Shown in pieces: positions 14,732-26,094 of a DNA stretch of 64,000 nt. Numbering within the stretch: position 1 is the stretch's first letter; every line of letters starts with the position of its first letter. The DNA lies in contig SSBO01000003.1 in assembly GCA_005281725.1 (NCBI GenBank), forward strand, positions 4,340,495 through 4,404,494. The letters are read 5' to 3'. Below the pieces are notes generated by a model. That model ran no database searches, had not been told where the DNA came from, and was given only the letters and a program-made list of their open reading frames with translations. Both the position numbers and the translations under genes were made by a program. The stretch is from Wuchereria bancrofti. Its lineage: Eukaryota > Nematoda > Chromadorea > Rhabditida > Onchocercidae.

Positions 14732-17700
14732 TTACAGGAAGGGAAAACAGTAGAGGAGTCGTCATTACAACGTACGGTTTCACTGAACAAGGATTCTCGC
14801 ACCCTTTGTTCTACTGATGCATCAGTGAGCATGGAGGTGCAACCTGTTGACTATACCAACGGTAAAAAAGCAACAGATATTCCAAATGGAATCACTTCTA
14901 GTGCTGCTGATCTGAATAATACAAAGTTAGAGAATGCTTACAAAGGAGGTGTTGCCATACTTGATTTTGGCGCTCAATTCGGAAAGGTAGCTAACTTTAT
15001 GTTTTTTTGATTTGTTGTTAAGTATAGTGAAATGGGAGATTAATATACATGCATAAATTCCGAAATCCAAAGAATTTTATACTTCAACGGGCAACTGACA
15101 TTGAAAAATTGTTTCTTTGAGACTGCAAAAAGTCAACTTAGACTGAAAACATTTATTTCTGGAGCTGAAGGTGCATTTGTCACAAAAAGATGATAATGAG
15201 AAGTAAAGGCAAACGGTAATTGTCTTGCGCTTTTTTTAATGCGATGCTTATTTAAACTTTATACGTACGCTGTTGTTTTTTCTTAACCTTTCTTTATGGT
15301 AATTAATGCATATATCTTTCTTAATTTCAACATCAGGCATATCACTTGTAAAACTAAAGTAATTTGTGTATTTATATCATAACAAAATAGGTTAGAAAGG
15401 CGTGGTTTTGCAGTTGCTCATTATTATTTTTTGTTTGCTACTGCTTCTGTTAAACTGTTTTGGGATCATTGAATCCCTATTGGTTATAATGTTTTCTGCT
15501 TTTTTCCTACTAAGAGATCAGGAAACAGAAGCATTACGTTTCAGATCATTCATTTCCAAGTCTTTATCAGACGCAGTCTTGTATTTTCTCACAGTGTCTT
15601 CAATTTTTAGGTTATTGATCGTCGAGTTCGTGAACAAAATGTCTTCAGCGAAATTTTACCGTTTAACACAAAAGCAGCTGACATGGTTGAGAAGGGATGC
15701 TACAAGTATGTGTTAAGCCTCTATTCGTAAGCAAGATCATCTCGTTGGGTGCTATCTTATTTAATTTGTCTTTGATAAAAGTTTTTATAAAAAAAATAAA
15801 CAATGGTTTTTATTTAATAAACTTAAGATCAGCTCCATTCTGATTATTTTCTATTTTTGGTGATATCCCATTTAGTTTGAAAAACCCAAAAATTTATAGG
15901 GCGATTATATTGAGTGGTGGACCAAATTCTGTAAATTCATTTAATGCACCTGAATTTGATCCTTCCATATTGACTTGTGGTATTCCGGTCCTCGGTATCT
16001 GTTATGGTTTTCAGGTAGCTTTTTATTTTGCACATCTCTTTACTGATTAAATCGATTTAATCTTGCATCATATTATTTGGTGAAGCTTTTTTGATGATTG
16101 AATTATTTCAATAGGAATCCTACCATGTTTACTCTTTCGCGAAGAGATTTATATATAATGCTATTTTGAGCTGATAAACAAAGCATTTGGAGGATGTGTG
16201 TCCAAAAAATCTGTACGAGAAGATGGACAACTTGAGGTATTTCTAAACATTTCTTGAAAATGCAGATAGCTATTGAAAAACAACTACATATATCTTGTGA
16301 CATTGTAGTGATAACGACCATGCATCATCAAAGTGTGTGAAAAAGATCTGTCAAAGGTTCTAGTTTAAAATAAAACATTACTATCTGTTAGCCGGTGGTC
16401 CACTAGCTATGTAAAAAACTCATCATGATCCGAAATCGAATAGGCCTAAATAACTAGACAGCTTTTATGACATTGTAATGCAGTTTTCTATAACCTCTTT
16501 CAAATCTCTGTCGCTACAGCTAGCTCTACATCGCCACAACCTTTGGTTTTTTGTAGATTGAAGTTGATACCACCTGTCCATTGTTCAAAGGACTTGCAAC
16601 GCGGCAAAAGGTACTGCTAACCCACGGTGATAGTGTCACTGAAAGAACCGTAGCTAACGATTTCAAAGTTGTGGGTAGGAGTGGAAATTTTATTGCAGGT
16701 TGGTTTAGGTTTCTTCCAGACCTTATAATATTTGGCATTTAGAAAACTTTTGCCACTCCTTCAGCGCTGTGCTTCTCTATACATGCATCCATGTTTTTTG
16801 TTAGCGAAAATCGTGTAAAAGTTATTTTTTCAAACGTCTTTAGCAATTGCTGATGAAAGGCGGAAGTTATACGGTGTTCAGTTTCATCCTGAGGTAGATT
16901 TATCTGTCTGTGGAAAGAAAATTTTGCATAACTTTCTCTTTGGCATTGCTGGTGTTGTTGATGGTTTCACAATTGATAATCGTGAACAAAAGTGTATTCA
17001 AGAAATTCGTTCTGTTGTGGTGGATAAAAAAGTGTTGGTAAGTCTTTACCAGTTAATGTTCATGTGAGATACTGTGTGATGTAAAAGTTATTTTTCAGTG
17101 AATTTTATATTAAAATGTTTTCTAAAATATTTTCGTAGAAATCTACGAATTGTGGTAACACCAGATATGTTTAGGTGATGGTATCGGGTGGGGTGGACTC
17201 AACAGTATGTGCTGCTCTTCTTCACAAAGCTTTAGGAAGTGATCGAGTGATTGCTATACACATCGATAACGGTTTTATGCGCTCCAATGAAAGTGATCAA
17301 GTTGTGGAATTGTTGAATGAATTGAATTTGAAAGTGCGAAGTATGTTGTATTTCTTATTTTGGTTTTTCCATTTATGGTAGTAAAATTACATGAACATGC
17401 TTACTACTCTTAGTTTTTTGTTCAGATAACAGTCCTTGTGTTTCTGCAATTTGTTAAACCAGCAGATATTTTGCTCATTTTTTGTGTGTCAAAAAATAGT
17501 TTAACTAGACAGTTGCGATGTTCGTGTTTCTTGAAAATAACTGATTAAGTTGGATATGAATTATATGGCATCTGAATCGAAAGAACTGGAAGTGCCTGAA
17601 ATGGCTATTTTATTTTGCAAAATAAGGAATAATATATTTTTTTAGAGTACAATGCCTTCTATGCATTTATGAATGGCCGAATACAAATTGGAAACGAACT

Positions 17701-20441
17701 TTCAACACCACTGATGAGGACGATACAGCCCGAATTGAAGCGCAAAATAATCGGTGATACATTCATGCGAGTAAAAGATAAAATAATGGATGAGGTCAGC
17801 ACTGTTTTCAATCAAAGTTTAGGGAATGATATCTTATGAATTTATTGAATTCAAATGTCTTACCGATTCATTTTAGTTGAAGTTGGATAAGGATATATTT
17901 TTGGCACAAGGTACACTCAGACCAGATTTGATTGAGAGCGCGTCACACTTGGCTAGTTCCCATGCAGATGTCATTAAAACCCATCACAATGATAGTGCTC
18001 TTGTCCGCGAACTAAGAGATTTGGTAAGTGTGATTTGCTTTCATCAGTTTTTGGATGCCTCTTAATATGAAAAAAAACAGTGAACTGATACTGTTTTTGC
18101 CTTTGACTTATAATGAAACCTCAAACGCAAAAAAAAACTGTATAATAGATTGTAATCAAATGACAACAATTTATTTTCAGGGCAAAGTTCTGGAACCACT
18201 GAAAGATTTTCACAAGGATGAAGTTCGTGAATTAGGAATATCTTTAGGATTACCCGAACATATTGTCCATCGACATCCCTTCCCGGGTTACTTGTTTTTC
18301 ATTTTCCCTCTGCTGTTTGCAGCATCCGAGTTCGCCCTTTTTTGTATAAATTGGCTTATAAAGTAAGGATATTCATGACTTACATTTGGGAAACTTTATC
18401 ACATTGGTCGCCATTGTAAGTCAAAATCAGACAGGATACAAGTAACAAAATGTGTCATGGTCTTTTCTGTAGTGATTTTTAGCCGTGCTTGACACATAGT
18501 CCAACAGAAGATGCTATCTCTAATAGAACTACCGAATATTTCTGTTGATCGATGTAGAAAATTCCAGCTATTATGGCGGAAGCACAATTTATTTCAAGCT
18601 CTTACAAAATGTGACCTGTTTCAGGTCCCGGATTAGCTATTCGGATTGTCTGTGCCGAACGTCCATTAATCAGTGACTTCGATCTTTTCGTTACTACTCA
18701 GCATCATTTGCACTTGATCGCAAATCTTTCACTTTGTGATAAGGATGTATGTTTGTGTTATCCATTTTATATAATTAAAAATTCTTATACAGGATTTTTT
18801 AACAGGATGAGTTCCAATTCTGTTCAAACACGCTGCATCATTCTGCGAACTGCTTCACTGATATTGATATGTTTTAGAACGATTGCAGCAGTAATTAACC
18901 CTGCAATCCCCTAATGTTTTCCTAGGGATAGAAATGGAAGAATAAATAATTAGCAATTATAAAAATAGTTCTTTTATGCAGTGTGAAAAAAAAAATTTGT
19001 TATTACGAACTAGGCCTGAAGAATTATATTAGTTTTAGTCTGAAGAATTCAGCACCGTGACTCAACACTTATCAGAAGCTGATTTGAAAACCATCAGTGG
19101 TCATGATTTTGAAATTGCAACTACTCTTTTGCCAGTACAGTCAGTTGGAGTACAGGGTTTGTTTGTTTTTTGTCCTTTCATATAACAGAAGGAAATCAAA
19201 ATATTTTGATTGATTTGTGTTTGTTACAGTTAATTTGAAAATTTTGTTTTTTCATTTCCTATTCCAAAAATTACTTTAATTTATTTTTTAATTAATCCAA
19301 AATTACTTCAATCTTCGCATTTTGAAAAATACATAGGGCGATGGTTTTATAAGATGGACATTTGCTTTGCAAAGAGAAGTTTTGTCAACTCATACAAAGT
19401 ATTTTAGGTGACGGACGATCTTATGCATATGCAGCAGCACTGTCCACAAACGAAAGGCCTATTCCATGGGAGTTATTAGAGCGATTGGCTCATGTTATAC
19501 CTCGCTTGTTACACAATATAAACCGGTTATTATTACTGAATATGCATGGAAAAAGTAACTAGTTGATGCATTGATTTGTGAAATTTCTGGCTGTTATTTT
19601 TATTAAACTTTATTAACTCTTTGGTTGATTTTTCTATTTCAGAGTAGTTTATGTTTTCGGGAATGCAGTTGAATATCCGGTGAACGACGTTACGCGCACA
19701 TATTTGAATGGCTTCACAGTAGGTCTAATAAAGTGGGCGGACAGAATAGCTTCTGATGTCCTTTGTGGGTTGGGCGAGAATGGTAAGAGAGACCTCACTC
19801 TGGATGTGTGTTTACAAAAAATACAGCAGGTTTCTCATTTTTCAGATGTAAATATGAGACATAATTCCTTGCACACACTTCTACAGTAATTTCACTAATT
19901 TAGATGCCAGTGGTGATGATTCCCATTCATTTTGACAGAGATCCTTTGGAACGAAGAGCATCAACACTTCGATCTTTCGTTCTTCGTCCTTTTATCACAA
20001 ACGATTTTATGACTGGTGTTGCTGCTTTACCCGGAAAAGACATCCCCGAACAGGTACTAGCACTGCAAAATTCGGTTCAAATTGTACCTGGCTTTGAAAT
20101 GTAGTCAGGATTGCCAATTTTTCTTATTAAATATTAAAAAACTGATGTTAGAATGGATTTACATTTAAAAGTGGCTGTTTGGGCTCTGATGTGATTTCGA
20201 ATTTGTACCTTAATTCGTATTTCTATATATAATATATATACGAATTAAGGTACAAATTATGTATAAATTCTATATATATAAGTTTACACACAATTTATAT
20301 TTCGTATTTTTATTGCAATTACTGGCATAATTCTAGAACATATTGGAAATAGTACGTCGCATTACGGAGCGTGTACCGTTAACATCCCGCATCATGATCG
20401 ACCTTACATCAAAACCACCAGGCACCACAGAATGGGAATAA
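14732..20441 (+). CDS. GMPS: GMP synthetase (glutamine-hydrolysing)
   Basis: Converts XMP, ATP and glutamine to GMP in the cytosol, the last step of de novo GMP synthesis. Sixteen exons in phase: 14732-14986, 15611-15705, 15900-16014, 16171-16236, 16557-16698, 16844-17037, 17175-17340, 17646-17794, 17877-18023, 18181-18286, 18625-18746, 19039-19156, 19408-19525, 19643-19829, 19904-20053 and 20337-20441 (744 residues plus stop). The amidotransferase domain begins [10 protein letters not shown] and has SGGPNSV, nucleophile Cys in [10 protein letters not shown], and the His and Glu of YGVQFHPEV. The ATP pyrophosphatase loop is [57 protein letters not shown] and the end [11 protein letters not shown] are diagnostic. 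All catalytic residues I can check are present. The true N-terminus lies upstream. Confidence 0.97.
20200..20258. repeat. Perfect 21-bp inverted repeat in the last GMP synthetase intron
   Basis: Arms 20200-20220 and 20238-20258 are exact reverse complements around a 17-base AT-only loop. The arms start AATTTGTACC. The hairpin lies inside intron 20054-20336. It could be a tiny non-autonomous element, a hairpin RNA, or chance expansion of AT-rich sequence. Confidence 0.8.
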
Positions 20442-21382
20442 ACCGGATGGTATAAGTTCAAGGTCATCGTTCAAACAGCTTTTATCTCAGAACAAAGAAG
20501 AATTGAAAATCCCTTATATTATTTATGGATAGATTTACGTGAACTCTATATTAGTTCTTTGCGATTGATTTCAAATCTTCCTCTCACTGTCTAATGTCTA
20601 TATACATTGATGTGTGCTCTGTGTTGCGGTCCTCGATGTAATGGAAAAGAAACTAAATTCACTTCCGAATTTGAGTAAGACCTCATTTTTAAATTTATGG
20701 CGACAGTTAGTTTGAAAGCTTACCAGAAAAAGTGCAATAAAATGACTTCTTTTACTAGTAGAGCAGCGTTTACTTCTCTGTAGAATGAATATTTTGTGCT
20801 CGTTGTGACTTTTAATTCCTGTACCATGTTTTGTTGATGATGTTGTTATTTCTTTCAGTGGTTAAAACCGTCCAAATCTGTATTTGTTGGTTAACATTAC
20901 ACTACCTTTCTCCCCTCGTTACCTACCTGTTTGGGACTTGTTTAAATGCAGTTAATGTTTCAGTCATAAATTCCAGTTATCATTTGCATGAGCATTACGA
21001 GTGTACGAACGGATAAAAAATATAAACATTACACGAGTCGCTTCGCATCTTATCAGTGATAACCAAGAGGACCATGTATTGGTCCCTAAACTCGAAGAAC
21101 TTCGAATTGGACAAAAAATGATACAAACAACAAATTGGGATAGTTTGTGTATATTTTCTAGTCAGGAAAGGCTCCTTAACCGGACAAACCCGACCCTGTA
21201 AATGTGTGTGTCTTAAGATGTAAATGTCTTAAGACTTAGGCGATGTACGGGGAGTAGCATCTTGTGTCACGCATCAAAAAAGTGTAGGAAGATATGCGCG
21301 ATAGCGGACTGATATTTCATGTTTGCGGACACTGATGCTTTTAATTTCTTTTAAAAATTGATATGTAATGAGCTGATCAAAA
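20442..21382. other. Convergent intergenic gap, GMP synthetase to MED8
   Basis: The two genes point at each other. AATAAA at 20736-20741 is a plausible GMP synthetase polyadenylation signal, about 295 bases past the stop. The open frames at 20831-21016 and 21001-21201 look random. Confidence 0.5.
20736..20741 (+). terminator. Candidate polyadenylation signal of GMP synthetase
   Basis: First AATAAA on the plus strand after the GMP synthetase stop at 20439-20441. Position and strand fit; no transcript evidence. Confidence 0.4.
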
Positions 21383-23022
21383 TTATCGTCTTTGTGGAGA
21401 TGCTGTAGTTCCTGGTGGTCGGACAGCTCCATGTGATCCACTGACAGAGCTTCCTGTAAGGCTACCTTCTGCTGAGATAAGAGTTTTTGACGGACGTAGT
21501 CCTTCGCCATTCACAACAGCTCTCACCAACTTCTGAGTATCCTGACTGTTATAAGTCGGTATGTCTTGCTGTATTTCTGCCTGACTACGAGCATTCTCAG
21601 CCATAGATGTCAACAGCGTCTCAATGTGCTTGTTCATTGCCAATATTTGCTTATTTACCTGAAAAGAATTTCTTTGCTCATCTATCTAGTAACACGTTGT
21701 TTCAATTCTAAAATTTAGAAACTAATGAAAGTTCATGCAGCTTAGATTCGTTTGGAATTATGCAATTGGCTTTCTTTCTTTTTCCGTAGAATTTTATTTG
21801 TCACACTTTGAATGTGATAGACAACAAAACTTGCAGAAATTCTGGATATCATCAGTACATCTTTGATAGAGATAACCTGATCAAAAGTTCGCGTGTTCTT
21901 CTCATTATCAATATGTGATTCGTCGGCTTCCACTTCAGGAGTTAATTTTGTGCGCAAATAATCTGGAGCAGCATCGTGATTCCAGCAGTGAATACGATTT
22001 GAAGTGGCTTGCTATAAATACTGATTTAAAATAAGGATCCTGAAAGATGCACCCAACAAGAGGTCATGAGGCAAGTATCAAACTTTTGATGGACCGGTTT
22101 TTTTTTTTTTTAGAAAAAATAGTTTCCAGGAATTTTTTTGAAGTAACAGAAACTTCAGTTTTCCATCTCAGTTCAACGACCCAATCTGCATACCTATTCC
22201 AACCTTAGAAAAAAGTGCATAAAAATCTAGCACTTTATAAGTTTGGGCATGAGAAACTGCGGCATTCTTCATTTTCGAGACGCCCATTTTGGATGCGCAT
22301 TAAGGGAAATCTACTTACATATTTCGCAGTAAAATGTATTATATAAAAATGCACCTGAAGATTAGGATCTGTATCATTGGAAAGGCAATGAGGTACCAGC
22401 ACATGAGTTCTCAAAAAAAACCCAAAATCTTCGAATCCTGACGGCAGTGCCGACTTCTTTAATATAAATTGCAACTGAGTCATTGCACTGGCAAGTGATG
22501 AAAATTTGTCCAACATATCAGGCCTTAAAAGTTAAATATATAGAGTAAATTTCAAAAAAAAAGTTAAAAAGAACGGTCAATCCCCTAGATTTATTTCAAT
22601 AAAATAATCAAAAACAACGCTTCATTCCTTCACATGAACTCTACTAAACTCATAAAGAGAGTGCATCTTTTAAAGTATCATCAGATACCACGCTTTACGG
22701 AACATCACAGCCCTGCCCACAAATTAACTAACAACGTACTGCATCAGCTTTAAGATTAAGGGCCTTCGTAGGAAATACACTGGATGAAAAACAAAACAGA
22801 AGCCCTCCAAATTTAACCAAATGTCAAACTCAGAAAGAGAAAAGTCTCTTCATAAAAATGTCACACATACCATTCCACTTCTTCCTGCAGATCAAGCATG
22901 AATAAGAGCTGCTCAATATTTGTTTTTACATCGAGTGCTTTATTTTCGATGTGAGAAATGGCACCTGCAAGACGCTCGGGTTCATGCTGATGACCGAATA
23001 ATCCACCTGGTTGTGCATTCAT
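21383..23022 (-). CDS. MED8: Mediator subunit 8
   Basis: MED8 is part of the Mediator head, which links activators to RNA polymerase II. Four exons in phase: 22871-23022, 22355-22523, 21877-22011 and 21383-21658 (243 residues, close to the family's usual length of about 250-270). It starts MNAQPGGLFG. A helical N-terminus follows (IENKALDVKTNIEQLL, EWPDMLDKFSSLASAMTQLQ), then the family's HVLVPHCLSND and, in the third exon, WNHDAAPDYLRTKLTPEVE, the best match to other MED8 proteins. The last exon has the coiled-coil-like VNKQILAMNKHIETLLTSM and a low-complexity tail rich in Ser, Gly and Pro ending ASPQRR. The first exon is short of an upstream ATG and its Met is well placed. A second Mediator gene, MED26, lies upstream on the same strand. 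Confidence 0.85.
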
Positions 23023-23615
23023 CAATCTACATACAATCAACTTATTGCTCAATTCTTCTTAACAAACAATAAACGCTTCAACCAAAAGTTTATATTACTG
23101 ATCAATCAATATATTTCAAAAAGATGATATAATACACTCACTGCGTTAGATAGATTGTAGTAGGCTAAGGCGAAAGTGTTTGTTAGAAATTAAGCTTGTC
23201 AGATACGTACGGGACATTCCCATATTTCGGTGTGATTTGAGCTCCACTCCTCTTTATTACTTTCCAAGAAAATTTTCACAAATGCATGAGCTACATATAG
23301 TGAGGAAAAACAAAAACAGTAACACAATTTAGAAATAAAAATCAAAAGTAGGTTTCTTTTAGAATTAACTTAATTTTATCCAAATCTCAATTCATATATT
23401 GTAAAGTAGTTCATTTTTTTCTAAAAACAATTTGAAAATCCTCCTCCTCATCTATTTTTCCTCTTTCATGTATATGTACAACTTCATTCTAATCAGTTGG
23501 TCTTTGACTAATTAATAACCGTATGACTACTATTAAACCCTACTCTGTTCAGCTTATCAACGACCGAGTGAATAAAAAGTGAGAAACAAAGATACAAAAT
23601 TTATCTATCATATCC
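23023..23615. other. Intergenic, MED8 5' side
   Basis: 593 bases between the MED8 start and the stop of the 119-residue gene on the same strand. No exon seen. It is too long for a tight nematode operon spacer but could hold an intercistronic trans-splice site. Confidence 0.5.
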
Positions 23616-24175
23616 TTATTCTTTTCTGAGTGCAGCACTGACGATCTTTTCACGCATTCGTCTTCGTCTATTTTCTTCCAGTCTTATTAATTCATCATGG
23701 TCGAAACTCAAGCTTATCAAATTTTCGTACTGAATTCCCGTAACATTTACCGCTGAGGGTGCTATCTACAATGCCAACAGATTTACTTGCAACGCAGTGA
23801 ATTTCTCGCAAGAAAAAAACAAAGTGCAATTCTTAAACATTTATTATCTTATCTCGCATTTATTATAAGAGATAAGTCGTAAAATTTGCTGAGCGATTAG
23901 AAATGTACCAATCGCTTACCCTGGTGAACTCACTTCTGACCACTTAAATTTTAGAAAAAAAAAACCTGTTTCATGATAGTACTGTTGATATTCTCCTTGT
24001 TCTCTCGAAGAACTCTCTCAACTTCAGCCACAACATTCGACGTATGCATCCGATCAAGCTCATGCGCAACTGCGGCACTCCTCCTTATGCTATTGGTACA
24101 TACGATATTTGTCCAGAAACTTTCATCCAGTGGGACTGGATAACGTTCATCGGGTCGCAAATACTGCCGCTCCAT
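23616..24175 (-). CDS. Uncharacterised 119-residue protein
   Basis: Two exons, 23966-24175 and 23616-23765, joined at phase 0 (GT donor after MKQ, acceptor TGTAG). It starts MERQYLRPDERYPVPLDESF. A long helical, charged segment follows (VVAEVERVLRENKENINSTI). The second exon ends with an acidic-basic helix, DHDELIRLEENRRRRMREKI, and closes AALRKE. There is no signal peptide, membrane helix or cysteine pattern. I do not recognise the family. It lies between MED8 and MED26 on the same strand, so a nuclear role or co-transcription is possible but unproven. The clean splice join and amino-acid make-up argue for a real gene. Confidence 0.6.
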
Positions 24176-26094
24176 ACCGTACTCTTGTCAGAAGTCGGAA
24201 GAAATTAGATACGAGATGCCAACCTAAGCAGCTGCGATATCAGAATGATAGCAATAAAAACCCATCCTAACACTGTTAATGCTTCCAACACAATTAGAAA
24301 GCCGTTGACTCACCGTACCTCTAATAGCCTTATGCAAAATAAACAAGGAAACTTATCAAGCCTATATTAATATCCATATCTTCCCCACTCCAACCAAGAC
24401 TCCACTTCTTGATTTTGTAACTCCCACTTCTGTTGAATTCTTACAATAGCAAGTCTCTATAAATGCACAAATCTACAAGTAACTTGTCATAATCTATCGC
24501 TTTCCCGCAGAGAACACTGTTGATTCATCTCTATATCACATTTCCAATATCAAATAAATGAGCAAAGAGGCAAGTATACATTTAAGAATTTACTTTTGTT
24601 TCAGGCCTTGTTTTGCTCAGCACAACCAAACTAATCGAACATGTATGTTAATATTCGCATACTATATAAAAGCTTTGAAAATGAGCAAAGTCAGAATGAT
24701 AAGGAAAGGAACATTAGGAGATAAGAACAAAGGATATTCAAAGGGAACAAGTAATGAATTGTTATGCAACAAACATCAGTTCCAAACGAATTTCAGTTAC
24801 AACCAAATGTTTGACGAAAACGTTTTCCATTTATATATTTGCTACAGAAGCTAATATAGCGAAAATGCATCGGAAGTTATGGAAAAACAATGCCGGACCT
24901 GCTAACCGCTGCCATACGAATAATCCTTGAAACAGCCTTTGAGATAAGGTTACGGAATTCCACAACAAGATGCTGTCTTGCACTATTCACCACTCATAAG
25001 GATACATGTTGAGAAAATGACCATTTAAAAATGAAATGTATCAAAAGCATACAGATTTGAGACATTAATAGACCAAGAGCTTCTTTCGTGGACGCAAGTC
25101 AAACACGGAATGATGGTGTTGTCATAGCGGGGAAAGCAAGGCTAGAGGAGAAACTAAATAATTGAAGAGCAGGAATGAAATGAAAAAAAAAAGCACATCA
25201 TTGGAAAAATAAGTTTAATTCACCTTCATATAACCAAATAAGGCACCACCTATACCTGCGAACGTCACAAAAAATATACATTCACATCAAAATTTTCAAA
25301 GAAAAAAACCAGATGAAGATCGAATTGTGATGAATGCTGCATAACCCTAACATGGAATATTATTTTGAATACATGCTTATACGAAATGGGAAACTACGAT
25401 AATCCCCGGCTCGCGTCCACTACTTTTAATTATCAAAGTTAAGTTCATTTGAGTGAGACTAATGATAACAAAAAGATAACAATAGAAATGGTACCTAGCT
25501 TTCCTTTCCTTCTCCACAGAGAGGGGAAAAGTCGAGTCCTCTTTTCGACTTATTCTTTAGTATTACGAGACCATATTTTCAAATTCGAAAACTTAAATTA
25601 CTGTTATAATTCAAGCTTTGATACTTTGTTTTAATGTCCTCGTTCCCAAATAATGCATACCAAAAGCAAAACAACGCACACCAGTGCAAACATCAAATGA
25701 AAAGTCATTGTTCAGGATATTGGAAAACTACCACATAATTTTTTTCTTGTAGAGAACTTTTATAAATGTAACATTTTGATGGTACTTCATGATAAACTCA
25801 AAGAATTTGCTATGTTTATGAAAATTCTTAGAAACAACTATCTTTTCTGCATCTAACTTGCAATGATGCACAAAGAACCAGAAGTGAGAATGAATCCTAA
25901 AGCAACGGTTGATTAAACTTCAAAGAAATATATTTATGAGATCAATTACTTAGTGAGAGGAAATAATTACAATCATGAACAAAAAAAAAAAAAAAAAATG
26001 CACTGCAATATGGGATACTGGTGAATGGATTTAAGGTATGGAAAACATCACTGTTTTTCTGCTGAATTCGGATAAACAAAAACTTATGTGACAA
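24176..26094. other. Intergenic, 1.9 kb
   Basis: Lies between the 119-residue gene and the MED26 stop. It holds an A18 run at 25981-25998. Open frames at 24558-24854 and 25449-25634 lack support. No recognised feature. Confidence 0.5.

Noticed and set aside
18793..18914. Apparent extra GMP synthetase exon
   Set aside because: No reading keeps frame. Joining 18746 directly to 19039 gives a segment of 69 residues against 70 in the human enzyme, so nothing is missing.
21274..21510. Second minus-strand frame under the MED8 last exon
   Set aside because: Shadow frame; the MED8 reading closes in phase with three other exons.
22430..22450. tRNA B-box-like TCTTCGAATCC
   Set aside because: Lies in the MED8 coding sequence; no A box or cloverleaf could be drawn.
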